64,000 nt of DNA from an uncultured Bacteroidota bacterium. Its GTDB lineage: Bacteria; Bacteroidota; Bacteroidia; Bacteroidales; P3. Below, piece after piece: positions 53,332-62,262 of this stretch. Location of the stretch: NCBI GenBank assembly GCA_902775135.1, contig CACYKY010000002.1, positions 97,092 to 161,091 on the forward strand. Reading direction: 5' to 3'. The stretch's first letter is position 1. Each line of letters starts with the position of its first letter. The position numbers and the translations under genes were made by a program. The notes beneath the pieces were generated by a model. That model made no database searches. It had not been told where the DNA came from and was given only the letters and a program-made list of their open reading frames with translations.

Positions 53332-56300
53332 ATGAAGAAGTTTTTTGTAGTGGCAATGATGGGTCTGATGGTCCTTTCGGCCGGCAGCGCTTTCGCACAG
53401 CGTACCACCGACGACAGCCGTCAGCGCGAACTCTACCGCCAGGCGATGGACCTCTACGGCAAGCAGAAGTACGCCGCCGCCCAGCAGATTTTCGACGAGA
53501 TCGCTCTCGGCACCAAGGACCGTGCCGACCTCACAACGGCCGACGCCTGCTATTTCGCCGGCGTATGCTCCGAGAAGCTGGACAACAACGACGCCAGCTA
53601 CCGCCTCGAGGAATTCCTGCGGCTCTACCCCCAGAGCTCGCGTTGCAACATGGCACGCTTCTACCTGGGCAATTTCTGGTACACCCGCGGGTCCTACGAC
53701 GTGGCGCTGATCTACTATAAGCAGGTCGACCCCCAGGAGGTGGAGTACAACCACCGCAGCGAGTACAACTTCAAGATGGGCTACTGCTATTTCCACAACG
53801 GCGACACCAAGAAGGCCTCGGGCTATTTCGCCCAGCAGGTCGGCGGACAGTCGAAGTACCGCAATTCCAGCCTCTACTACTACGCCCACATCCAGTACAT
53901 GAACGGGCAGTACGAGCTGGCGCTGAAGAATTTCAAGGAGCTCGAGCAGGACCGCAAGTTCGCCAAGATAGCACCCTCCTACATCGCCCGCATCTACTAC
54001 TACCTGGGTCGCGAGGACGAACTCCTCGAGATGGCTCCCCGTCTGCTCAACGACAGGGACGCCTTCCGCAAGAACGAGGTGCACCAGATGGTGGGGGAGA
54101 TCTATTTCAATCGCGGCGAGTATCAGAAAGCCCTCGAGCAGTACAAGGCCGTCGACGAGGCCGCCAAGCGCGAGCAGACCCAGAGCTGCACGCCCCAGGA
54201 CAACGACTACCAGATTGGCTACTGCTACTACCAGACCGGCGACTACCGCAAGGCCGCCGAATACCTGCAGCGCAAGACCGCCTGCAACGACAGCGTGGCT
54301 CAGAACGCCCTCTACGTCCTCGGCGACTGCTACCTCAAGACCGGCCGCAAGAAAGAGGCCCGCAGCGTCTTCCAGCAGGCGGCCAAGATGGACTTCAGCG
54401 CCCACATCAAGGAGGACGCCCTCTTCAACTACGCCAAGCTCAGCTGCGAACTCAACCAGAACGCCTACAACGAGAGCATCCGCTCCTTCGAGAACTACCT
54501 CAAGCAGTATCCCCATACCAAGCACAAGACCGAGGTGCAGGAGATCCTGACCGAGCTCTACTGCTCCACCAACAACTACAAGGACGCCATCCGCCTCCTC
54601 GAGCAGATACCCCAGCGCAACGCTGCCCTCGAGCAGGCCTACCAGCGCGCGGTGCTCAATCACGGCATCGAGCTCTGCAACAGCGGCAAGACCGAGGAGG
54701 GTGTCGAGTTGTACGCAAAGGCGGTGAAGATCAACGCCGTGCCCCGCATCACGGCCGACGCCAACTACCTCCTCGGCGAAGAGCAGTACCGCGCCGGCCA
54801 GTACGAGCAGGCCGAGAAGAGCATGAACAAGCTCCTGCTCTCCTCCTACAGCAAGACCTCGCCCTACGCCAACGACGCCCGCTACACCTACGGCTACCTC
54901 CTCATGCGCAAGAAACGCTATGCCGACGCCTACGAGACCTTCTCCGAGCTCGATTCCCGCATGGCCTCCTCCTCCGCCACCGCCGGAGTCTCCGCCAAGC
55001 AGAAGCTCATGCGTCACGATGTATGGAACCGCATGGGCGACTGCCTCTATGTGCAGAGCCGCTTCGCCGACGCCATAAAGCAGTACAACAAGGTCATCGA
55101 CGCCAAAGGCAAGGATGCCGACTACGCCACCTACCAGAAAGCCCTCGCCTATGGCGCCCTCGGCAAGAACAGCGACAAGCTGACCTACCTCAACTACATC
55201 TTCGAGAAGTTCGACAACTCGCCCCTCAAGTCAAAGGCCATGCTCGAGATCGCCAACACCTACATGATGTGCGACAACAACGAGATGGCTATGACCTACT
55301 ACAACAATTTCGAGAAGCAGTATCCCAAGAGTGTCTACGTCAAGAACGCCCTGCTCAACGAGGGCCTCATCTACTACAACACCGACCGCTACGACCAGGC
55401 CCTCGCCGTCTTCGACCGCCTGCTGACGCAGTATCCCGGCACCGACGAGTCCTTCGACGCCCTCGGGACGGTGAAGAATATCTACATCGCCCAGAACCGC
55501 GTGGCGGAGTATTTCCCCTACGTCGAGCGCACCACCAAGCTCAAGATCTCCACCATGGAGCAGGACAGCACCATCTTCCTCGCCGTCGAGGAGCGCTATC
55601 AGGAAGGGCAGTATGCGGTGGCCGCCACCGGATTGGAGGACTACCTCAGCCGCTTCCCCAACGGCCTCTTCACCCTCAAGGCCCACTATCTGCTGGCCGA
55701 CAGCTACAACCGCCAGGAGCTCTATGCCAAAGCCCTCCCGCACTATAAGTATGTGGCGCAGGCCTCCACCAACCAGTACACCGAGCGGGCCCTCTCCGCA
55801 GGCGCCAATATCGCCTTCAGCCTCGGCCAGTATGCCGATGCCGCCGACCTCTACCAGCGGCTGACCACCTACGCCGAAAGCGACCAGAGTCTCCTCCAGG
55901 GCGAGATGGGCAGCCTCCGCTGCGCCGTCAAGCGCGGCCTCTACGCACAGGTGATCGAGGCCGGCCAGCGCGTGCGCAATGAGGAGAAGGCTACGGCCGA
56001 AATGAAGGACGAGGCCACACTGGCCATGGGCCGCATCTGCTTCGACTACCGCCAGCTCGACTCCGCCTTCACCTACTACGCCGCCCTCGCCCCCTCGCCC
56101 AACGGCGAATACAATGGCGAAGCTCGCTGCCGCCAGGCCGAGATCCTCATGCTGCGCCAGCAGTACGACCCTGCCGAGAAAATCATCGAGCGCATCGTCT
56201 CCGACGCCACCAGCGACTACTGGCTCGCCTACTCCTTCATCCTCTGGGCCGATATCTACTACGCCCGAGGCAACAACCTCCAGGCCAAACAGACCCTCCA

Positions 56301-56427
56301 GAGCATCATCGACAACTATGACGGCGAGGACCTCGTGGCCGTCGCCCGCGAGAAATACGACGCCATCGTCGCCGCCGAGCAACCCAAAGCTCCCGCCGAC
56401 CAGGACGAAATCATTATCGAACTCTAA
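53332..56427 (+). CDS. large secreted tetratricopeptide-repeat protein
   Basis: 1031 residues, signal peptide KKFFVVAMMGLMVLSAG then AFAQ. About twenty TPR-like helix pairs follow, with typical forms RQAMDLYGKQKYAAAQQIFD, YYQTGDYRKAAEYLQ, YRAGQYEQAEKSMNKLL, ALVNTDRYDQALAVF-like and YYARGNNLQAKQTLQSII. It resembles the long periplasmic TPR proteins of Bacteroidota, related in style to BamD/YbgF scaffolds. Coupled by 13 bases to a barrel gene, it may assist that outer-membrane protein. Codons end in C to an unusual degree. Confidence 0.85.
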   Translation: MKKFFVVAMMGLMVLSAGSAFAQRTTDDSRQRELYRQAMDLYGKQKYAAAQQIFDEIALGTKDRADLTTADACYFAGVCSEKLDNNDASYRLEEFLRLYPQSSRCNMARFYLGNFWYTRGSYDVALIYYKQVDPQEVEYNHRSEYNFKMGYCYFHNGDTKKASGYFAQQVGGQSKYRNSSLYYYAHIQYMNGQYELALKNFKELEQDRKFAKIAPSYIARIYYYLGREDELLEMAPRLLNDRDAFRKNEVHQMVGEIYFNRGEYQKALEQYKAVDEAAKREQTQSCTPQDNDYQIGYCYYQTGDYRKAAEYLQRKTACNDSVAQNALYVLGDCYLKTGRKKEARSVFQQAAKMDFSAHIKEDALFNYAKLSCELNQNAYNESIRSFENYLKQYPHTKHKTEVQEILTELYCSTNNYKDAIRLLEQIPQRNAALEQAYQRAVLNHGIELCNSGKTEEGVELYAKAVKINAVPRITADANYLLGEEQYRAGQYEQAEKSMNKLLLSSYSKTSPYANDARYTYGYLLMRKKRYADAYETFSELDSRMASSSATAGVSAKQKLMRHDVWNRMGDCLYVQSRFADAIKQYNKVIDAKGKDADYATYQKALAYGALGKNSDKLTYLNYIFEKFDNSPLKSKAMLEIANTYMMCDNNEMAMTYYNNFEKQYPKSVYVKNALLNEGLIYYNTDRYDQALAVFDRLLTQYPGTDESFDALGTVKNIYIAQNRVAEYFPYVERTTKLKISTMEQDSTIFLAVEERYQEGQYAVAATGLEDYLSRFPNGLFTLKAHYLLADSYNRQELYAKALPHYKYVAQASTNQYTERALSAGANIAFSLGQYADAADLYQRLTTYAESDQSLLQGEMGSLRCAVKRGLYAQVIEAGQRVRNEEKATAEMKDEATLAMGRICFDYRQLDSAFTYYAALAPSPNGEYNGEARCRQAEILMLRQQYDPAEKIIERIVSDATSDYWLAYSFILWADIYYARGNNLQAKQTLQSIIDNYDGEDLVAVAREKYDAIVAAEQPKAPADQDEIIIEL

Positions 56428-56440
56428 ACTTGGATGCAAT

Positions 56441-58219
56441 ATGAAGAAAACATTGAAATATTTACTGTGCGCAAGCCTCTTTTTCAATTTTCAAATTTCA
56501 TTTATCAATTCGGTTAGCGCCCAGCAGGACGACGCCTACAACGAGAGCGTCCTCGTCAAGGGCTCCTTCCGCCCCGTCATCGAGCAGGCCGAGAAGCAGC
56601 ATTTCCCCGCCGTCATCACCGACACCATGGAGCGCATCGACCACTCCTTCCAGTACTCCATCTCCCCCTCGCGCCTCAAGGCCCTCTATGAGCCTGCACG
56701 CATCAAGGCCGCTCGCATCATCGGCGAACCCGCCACCAAGCTCTACAACAACTACTTCCGCGTCGGCATGGGCAACTACTGGTCTCCCCTGGCCGACCTC
56801 TACTGGAGCTCCACACGCGACACCAGGAAGACCTACGGTGTCCGCATCAACCACCGCTCCTCGTGGGGCACCCTGCCCGACTACGGCAAGAACCACTTCG
56901 GCCTCACCGGCGTCACCCTCTTCGGCAAGTACATCGTCGGCGACCAGCTCCAGCTCTCCTCCGACCTCAACTACGAGCACGACCACAATCTCTACTACGG
57001 CTTCACCGACAACACGCTCCAAACCGCCCTCGGCCTCTCGCGCGACGACATCAGCGTCCGCGACTATTCCGCCTCCTACAATATGGCCTCCCTCAACTTC
57101 GGCCTCCGCAATATGGAACTCGACGTCAACAAGCTCGGCTATGCCGCCGACCTCCACCTGAGCGACCTCTGGACCGTCTGGGGCGCCAACGAGCTGAACC
57201 TCAACCTCAGCGGCGACATCCACTACGGCTTCCCCCTGCTCTCCAACTACAAAGGGGTGGCCTACCTCCACGCCGAATGGGAACACTACAGGAACGCCAC
57301 TCCCGGCAACGGCCTCGACGGCTTCCTCGGTATCGCCGCCGGCGCTCTCCGCCCCGAATACACCGACCACACCAATATCGTCCGACTCAACCCCTATGTC
57401 GACTTCCTTTTCCGGGGGCTCAACATCCATGCCGGCCTCCTCTACGCATGGGACGGCTATAGCGCCGCCGGCACCGACCACCACCACTTCTTCTACCCCG
57501 ATGTCACCGTCAGCAAGAAGCTGATGAACGACAACCTCATCCTCAGCCTCGCCGCCACCGGCGGCATCGAGGCCAATAGCCTCAACCGCCTCCGTATGGT
57601 GAACCCTTATGTCAACCCCGATTTCGAGCCCGGTGTCGTCACCTCCCACTACGATTTCATCGGCCACGCCCGTTGGACCATCAGCCGCAAGCTCGAGGCC
57701 AACGCCGAGGTGAGCTACTCCCTCCGCGAGGGCGACCTCACCTTCACCCTCAACCCCCTCTACAACCTCAACAATGTCTATAGCGTTGTCTACAACGACC
57801 TCAACCGCCTCACCGTCGGCGCCGACATCGCCTTCGTCAACGACGAGATGATCACCCTCCGCGCAGGCGGCCACTACTATCATTACCATATTACTGATTT
57901 AGGTGCTGTTGCATCGGTATGGAGCCGCTACTACCGTCCCGACTGGGACCTCCTCCTCTCGGCCGACGTCAACTACAACGACCGCTGGCTCTTCCACCTC
58001 GAAGGCCAACTCCTCAGCAAGATGGAGGCCGACGGCGGCGAGGAGCTCCCCATGCGCTACGGCATCAACGCCGAAGTCGAGTACCGCCACAACCGCGCCC
58101 TCTCCTTCTTCCTCAAGATGGACAACCTCGCCTTCCAGCGCTACTACTACTGGGCCAACTACCCCTCCCAAAAAGGCCTCTTCATCCTCGGCCTCACCTA
58201 CACCATCCCCCACAAATAA
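56441..58219 (+). CDS. TonB-receptor-like outer membrane beta-barrel without plug
   Basis: 592 residues from the ATG at 56441, the first with a signal peptide (MKKTLKYLLCASLFFNFQIS, ending SVSAQQ); the frame is open far upstream but only within the TPR gene. Many amphipathic strands follow (KTYGVRINHRSSWGTLP, LQLSSDLNYEHDHNLYYG, NAEVSYSLREGDLTFTL, DWDLLLSADVNYNDRWLF) ending GLFILGLTYTIP. It looks like a TonB-dependent-receptor barrel with no plug or TonB box, as in a conserved TPR/barrel gene pair. Substrate unknown. The signal core FFNFQISFIN is written in array-like DNA. Confidence 0.8.
   Translation: MKKTLKYLLCASLFFNFQISFINSVSAQQDDAYNESVLVKGSFRPVIEQAEKQHFPAVITDTMERIDHSFQYSISPSRLKALYEPARIKAARIIGEPATKLYNNYFRVGMGNYWSPLADLYWSSTRDTRKTYGVRINHRSSWGTLPDYGKNHFGLTGVTLFGKYIVGDQLQLSSDLNYEHDHNLYYGFTDNTLQTALGLSRDDISVRDYSASYNMASLNFGLRNMELDVNKLGYAADLHLSDLWTVWGANELNLNLSGDIHYGFPLLSNYKGVAYLHAEWEHYRNATPGNGLDGFLGIAAGALRPEYTDHTNIVRLNPYVDFLFRGLNIHAGLLYAWDGYSAAGTDHHHFFYPDVTVSKKLMNDNLILSLAATGGIEANSLNRLRMVNPYVNPDFEPGVVTSHYDFIGHARWTISRKLEANAEVSYSLREGDLTFTLNPLYNLNNVYSVVYNDLNRLTVGADIAFVNDEMITLRAGGHYYHYHITDLGAVASVWSRYYRPDWDLLLSADVNYNDRWLFHLEGQLLSKMEADGGEELPMRYGINAEVEYRHNRALSFFLKMDNLAFQRYYYWANYPSQKGLFILGLTYTIPHK
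56480..56512. repeat. TTTTCAATTT array in a signal peptide
   Basis: TTTTTCAATTTTCAAATTTC followed by ATTTATCAATT gives FNFQISFIN. Unit matches the arrays at 4448, 12311 and 61182. Confidence 0.75.
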
Positions 58220-58251
58220 CTAATCACAAATCACTATTCACTATTCACTCA
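58220..58251. repeat. ATCACAAATCACTATTCACT array before folC
   Basis: Degenerate 9-base units (AATCACAAA, TCACTATTC, ACTATTCAC) fill the gap after the barrel stop and run up to the folC ATG, so no Shine-Dalgarno sequence remains. Confidence 0.75.
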
Positions 58252-58252
58252 G

Positions 58253-59509
58253 ATGACCTACCAACAAACCCTAGACTTCCTGTTCTCGCAGCTGCCCATG
58301 TACCATCGCGTCGGCGCGGCTGCCTATAAGGCCGACATCCAGCCCACCATTGACATGATGGCCGCCCTCGGCCACCCCGAGAGTAAGTTCAAGAGCGTCC
58401 ATGTCGCCGGCACCAACGGCAAGGGCTCCGTCTCCCATTTCCTCGCCTCCATCCTCCAGGAGGCCGGCTACAAGGTGGGCCTCTACACCTCGCCCCACCT
58501 CGTCGACTTCCGCGAGAGGATACGCATCAATGGCGAGATGATACCGCAAAACGAGGTCGTCGACTTCGTCGAGCATCACCGCGACCTCTTCTCCCGGCTC
58601 CACCTCTCCTTCTTCGAGATGACCGTAGGACTCGCCTTCGACTATTTCGCCAAGGAAAAGGTCGACATCGCCGTCGTCGAGGTCGGCATGGGCGGCCGGC
58701 TCGACAGCACCAATGTCATCACCCCCCTGCTGTCGGTTATCACCAATATCGGCCTCGACCACACCCAGTTCCTCGGCGACACCCTCGAAAAGATCGCCGT
58801 CGAGAAGGCCGGCATCATCAAGCCCGCCGTCCCCGTGGTGATAGGGGAGACCCAACCCGAAACCCAACCTGTCTTCCTCCGCATCGCCGCCGAGCGCAAT
58901 GCCCCCATCTCCTTCGCCGACCAGCATTTCCGCGTCGACCGCATCGAGGACTACACCTCCGAACTCACCGGCGAATACCAGAAGAAAAACATCGCCACCG
59001 TCCTCCAGGCCGTCCATGTGCTCACCGAAACCTCGCCGTTCGCCATTCCCCCTGCGGCATTGTCGCGCGGCCTCGCCCGCGTCGTCACCAACACCCATCT
59101 CCACGGCCGCTGGCAGAAGATAGGCGACGCCCCCCTCACCATCTGCGAGACCGCCCACAACGCCCCCGGCATCGACTCCATGCTCGGCAAACTCGCCACT
59201 ATGGACTTCCGTGCCCTCCATGTCGTCTACGGCTGTGTCAACGACAAGGACTACCGCAAGATCCTCTCCCACCTCCACACCGAGTTCGCCAAACTGGGAA
59301 AACCCTTCTCCTGGCGCTTCTCTCAGCCCTCCGTGCCCCGCGGCCTCCCCGTCGCCGACCTCCAGGCCGCCGCCCGCGACCTCGCCATCCAGGGCCCCGC
59401 CTTCCCCAACGTCAAGGACACCATCGCCGACGCCCGGCAAAAAGCCGCCCCCGACGACCTAGTCCTCGTCACCGGCAGCATCTTCCTCATCGCCGACGCC
59501 CTCTCATAA
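58253..59509 (+). CDS. folC: folylpolyglutamate / dihydrofolate synthase
   Basis: 418 residues. ATP loop HVAGTNGKGSVSHFLASIL, GLYTSPHLVDFRERIRING, the Mur-ligase-like VEVGMGGRLDSTNVI, and ITNIGLDHTQFLGDTLEKIA all present; the C-terminal ligase domain is complete (DAPLTICETAHNAPGI). It adds glutamates to folates and may also make dihydrofolate. Last gene of the 51.8-59.5 kb run. Confidence 0.96.
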   Translation: MTYQQTLDFLFSQLPMYHRVGAAAYKADIQPTIDMMAALGHPESKFKSVHVAGTNGKGSVSHFLASILQEAGYKVGLYTSPHLVDFRERIRINGEMIPQNEVVDFVEHHRDLFSRLHLSFFEMTVGLAFDYFAKEKVDIAVVEVGMGGRLDSTNVITPLLSVITNIGLDHTQFLGDTLEKIAVEKAGIIKPAVPVVIGETQPETQPVFLRIAAERNAPISFADQHFRVDRIEDYTSELTGEYQKKNIATVLQAVHVLTETSPFAIPPAALSRGLARVVTNTHLHGRWQKIGDAPLTICETAHNAPGIDSMLGKLATMDFRALHVVYGCVNDKDYRKILSHLHTEFAKLGKPFSWRFSQPSVPRGLPVADLQAAARDLAIQGPAFPNVKDTIADARQKAAPDDLVLVTGSIFLIADALS

Positions 59510-59804
59510 ACAACGTACAATATACAAAAATGCCCTGAAAGGGCAACCTAACCCAGCACAGGGGCTCCCCTGTGAAACCGTCGTACCCGTTTTAAATAAA
59601 AAAAATCATCGCAAGCGAAGCAAGCGATACCTTGTAAAAAATTTACGAGATTTACAAGATTTCGCAAGCGAAGCGAGCAGGAGACCTAAGACCGCGCCAG
59701 CCCCCAACTATTAACTATTATCTATTCTGCCTGGCTCCGCAGGAGACACGGCCTGCGACGTTAGCCGGGGTATGAGCAGAGGGCTGGAGCAAACTATTAA
59801 CTAT
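59510..59804. repeat. cluster of dispersed elements A, B and C between convergent genes
   Basis: Element A: GCCCTGAAAGGGCAACCTAA, then CAGCACAGGGGCT...CCCTGTG (59532-59580), two small palindromes. Element B: TTTTAAATAAAA, then CATCGCAAGCGAAGCAAGCG, then ATACCTTG (59590-59634). A further TTCGCAAGCGAAGCGAGCAG at 59661. Element C, inverted relative to 11.25 kb: CTATTCTGCCTGG, CGGAGacacGGCCTGCGAC-like and TGGAGCAAAC (59721-59801) between TATTAACTATT arrays. A and B recur in reverse order at 62.5-62.7 kb. Confidence 0.8.
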
Positions 59805-61106
59805 TCAGTATCCATACTTCTCCCCCCAATGCTCGTGCAGCGAGCGCCGGGTCTCGTTCTCGCGGGGCGTGTTGCAGGGGTCGTAGAAGCGGCTGCCCTC
59901 CAGGCCCGCGGGCAGGTATTCCTGCTGCGTGAAGTTGCCCTCGTAGTCGTGGGCGTATTTGTATCCGTCGTGATAGCCCATCTCCTTCATCAGCTTCGTG
60001 GGAGCGTTCCTTATGTGCAGCGGCACCGGCAGGTCGCCCCAGCGCCGCACCGCCTGCTCCGCGTTGGCCAGCGCCATATAGGTGGCGTTGCTCTTCACCG
60101 AGCAGGCCAGGTAGCAGGCACATTGCGACAGGTTGATCCGGCATTCCGGATAGCCTATCTTGCTCACCGCCTCGAAGGTGGCGTTGGCCAGCAGCAGCGC
60201 GTTGGGATTGGCGTTGCCTATGTCCTCGCTGGCGAAGATCAGCATCCGTCGCGCGATGAACAGCGGGTCCTCGCCGCCGGCAATCATTCGCGCCAGCCAG
60301 TACACGGCCCCGTTGGGGTCGCTGCCACGCATGCTCTTGATGAAGGCCGAGATGATGTCGTAGTGCATCTCGCCCCCTTTGTCGTAGTAGGCCAGATTCT
60401 GCTGGATGACGGTCGTCACCGACTCGTTGTCGAGCACTATCGCGCTGCCCTGCGGCTCCTGCTTACTCTGCCCGTTCAGCATGCTCTGTATGTGGGGTGC
60501 CTTGCGGTTCACCACTAGCTCTATGGCGTTCAGCAGCTTGCGGGCGTCGCCGCCGCTGATGCGCATCAGCGCGTCGGCCTCCTTCACCTCCACCGTCACC
60601 CCCTGTCCCGCGTACCAGCGCACGGCGCTGTCTATCAGCTGCCGCATGTCTGCCTCGCCGAATTCCTTCAGCACGTATACCTGACAGCGGCTCAGCAATG
60701 CCGAGATCACCTCGAAGCTGGGGTTCTCGGTCGTCGCGCCTATCAGCGTGATGGTGCCGCGTTCCACAGCCCCCAGCAGCGAGTCCTGCTGCGCCTTGTT
60801 GAAGCGGTGTATCTCGTCTATGAACAGGATGGCACCCTCCTCCTCCTGTGCGGCGTTGATCACCTCGCGCACCTCCTTCACACCGCTGCTGATGGCACTC
60901 AGCGTGTGGAACGGACGCTGCAGCGTCCGCGAGATAATCATCGCCAGCGTCGTCTTCCCGATGCCCGGAGGGCCCCAGAAGATCATACTCGGAATCTGTC
61001 CGCTCTCTATCAATGTGCGAAGAACAGCACCCGGTCCTATCAGGTGCTGTTGTCCTATGTATTCATCCAGGCTCTTCGGCCTCAATATCTCCGCCAGCGG
61101 TGTCAT
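59805..61106 (-). CDS. rarA: replication-associated recombination protein A (AAA+ ATPase)
   Basis: 433 residues, RarA/MgsA. Walker A FWGPPGIGKTTLAMI, Walker B ILFIDEIHRFNKAQQD, sensor 1 LIGATTENPSFEV, arginine finger region LLSRCQVYVL, and the C-terminal tetramer domain (RRMLIFASEDIGNANP, CACYLACSVKSNATY, PVPLHIRNAPTKLMK). It acts at stalled or gapped replication forks with SSB. It follows queA on the same strand after 100 bases of arrays. Confidence 0.96.
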   Translation of the reverse strand: MTPLAEILRPKSLDEYIGQQHLIGPGAVLRTLIESGQIPSMIFWGPPGIGKTTLAMIISRTLQRPFHTLSAISSGVKEVREVINAAQEEEGAILFIDEIHRFNKAQQDSLLGAVERGTITLIGATTENPSFEVISALLSRCQVYVLKEFGEADMRQLIDSAVRWYAGQGVTVEVKEADALMRISGGDARKLLNAIELVVNRKAPHIQSMLNGQSKQEPQGSAIVLDNESVTTVIQQNLAYYDKGGEMHYDIISAFIKSMRGSDPNGAVYWLARMIAGGEDPLFIARRMLIFASEDIGNANPNALLLANATFEAVSKIGYPECRINLSQCACYLACSVKSNATYMALANAEQAVRRWGDLPVPLHIRNAPTKLMKEMGYHDGYKYAHDYEGNFTQQEYLPAGLEGSRFYDPCNTPRENETRRSLHEHWGEKYGY

Positions 61107-61117
61107 TATAAAATCTA

Positions 61118-61206
61118 ACTTCTATAACTTCTTTAACTTCTATCTGCCTGCTCCGCAGGCCTGCGACCAAAGTGGAGCTTCAATTTTCACCTTTCAATTT
61201 TCAATT
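61118..61206. repeat. TAACTTCT array, short element C and TTTTCAATTT array
   Basis: CTTCTATAACTTCTTTAACT units (61125-61143), then GCCTGCTCCGCAGGCCTGCG and a following GTGGAGC (61145-61178, element C in short form), then TTCAATTTTCACC units that start on the queA stop codon (61207-61209). Confidence 0.8.
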
Positions 61207-62262
61207 TCAAACAATCAACATCGCATCCCCGTAGGTCGAGAAGCGGTATTTCTCCTTGATGGCCGTCTGGTAGGTCTCCATTAGCAGCTCCGGACCTGCG
61301 AAGGCGCTCACCATGATAAACTGGCTGCTCATCGGGTGGTGGAAGTTGGTCACCATCATGTCGGCTATCGTGAAGTCGTATGGCGGGAAGATGAACTTGT
61401 TCGTCCATCCGTCGAAGGCGCATATCTTGCCCGGAATGGTCACCGCGCTCTCCAGCGCGCGCATCGTCGTCGTGCCCACGCAGCACACATGCTTCCCCTT
61501 CTCCTTGGCGTCGTGCACCGCCTGGCACACGTCGTCGCCCAGGTGCATCTCCTCGGCGTCCATGCGGTGTTTCGACAGGTCCTCCACCTCTATGGGCTTG
61601 AACTCGCCTACGCCGGCGTGCAGCGTCAGCTCCTTCCACACCACGTCCTTGATCTCCATCCTTTTCAGCAGCTCGCGACTGAAATGCAGGCCTGCTATCG
61701 GCGCCGCCACGCTGCCTTCCGCCTTCGCGTAGATCGTCTGGTAGTTCTCGGCGTCGCTCTTCTCTATCTCCCTCAGCCTCCTCAGCTCGTCGGGCAGCGG
61801 CGTGCGGCCCATGCCGCGCACCAGCGCTATGAACTCCTCGTGGCTCCCGTCGAAGAGGAACCTGATCGTCCTCCCGCGACTCGTGGTGTTGTCCACCACC
61901 TCGGCCACCAGGGCGTCGTTGTTGCCGAAATAGAGCTTGTTGCCTATGCGGATCTTGCGCGCGGGGTCCACGATGACGTCCCACAGGCGCATCTCTTCGT
62001 TCAGCTCCCTCAGCAGGAACACCTGTATCCGCGCTCCCGTCTTCTCCTTCTCGCCCTCCAGCAGGGCAGGGAAGACCCTCGTGTTGTTCGCCACCACCAC
62101 GTCGCCTTCATCCACATACTCGATGAAATCCTTGAAAATCCTGTGCTCCACCTCGCCGGTGTCGCGGTGCAGCACCAGCATGCGTGCCTCGTCGCGGTTC
62201 CGTGGCGGCTTCTCGGCAATCAAATCCTTCGGCAGGTTGAACCTGAACTGTGATAGTTTCAT
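61207..62262 (-). CDS. queA: tRNA preQ1(34) S-adenosylmethionine ribosyltransferase-isomerase
   Basis: 351 residues, full length. It transfers the ribosyl part of SAM to preQ1 in tRNA anticodons on the path to queuosine. Start [20 protein letters not shown], then [30 protein letters not shown], the GRTIRFLF strand, [19 protein letters not shown] and [19 protein letters not shown] with the closing TYGDAMLIV. First gene ahead of rarA. Confidence 0.97.
   Translation of the reverse strand: MKLSQFRFNLPKDLIAEKPPRNRDEARMLVLHRDTGEVEHRIFKDFIEYVDEGDVVVANNTRVFPALLEGEKEKTGARIQVFLLRELNEEMRLWDVIVDPARKIRIGNKLYFGNNDALVAEVVDNTTSRGRTIRFLFDGSHEEFIALVRGMGRTPLPDELRRLREIEKSDAENYQTIYAKAEGSVAAPIAGLHFSRELLKRMEIKDVVWKELTLHAGVGEFKPIEVEDLSKHRMDAEEMHLGDDVCQAVHDAKEKGKHVCCVGTTTMRALESAVTIPGKICAFDGWTNKFIFPPYDFTIADMMVTNFHHPMSSQFIMVSAFAGPELLMETYQTAIKEKYRFSTYGDAMLIV

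Noticed and set aside
53191..55017. 608-residue open frame on the minus strand
   Set aside because: Antisense to the TPR gene; low-complexity Val/Gly/Leu composition and no motifs.
59510..59804. tRNA or small RNA gene
   Set aside because: The palindromes are short, no cloverleaf could be drawn, and the sequence is a repeat shared with 62.5 kb.
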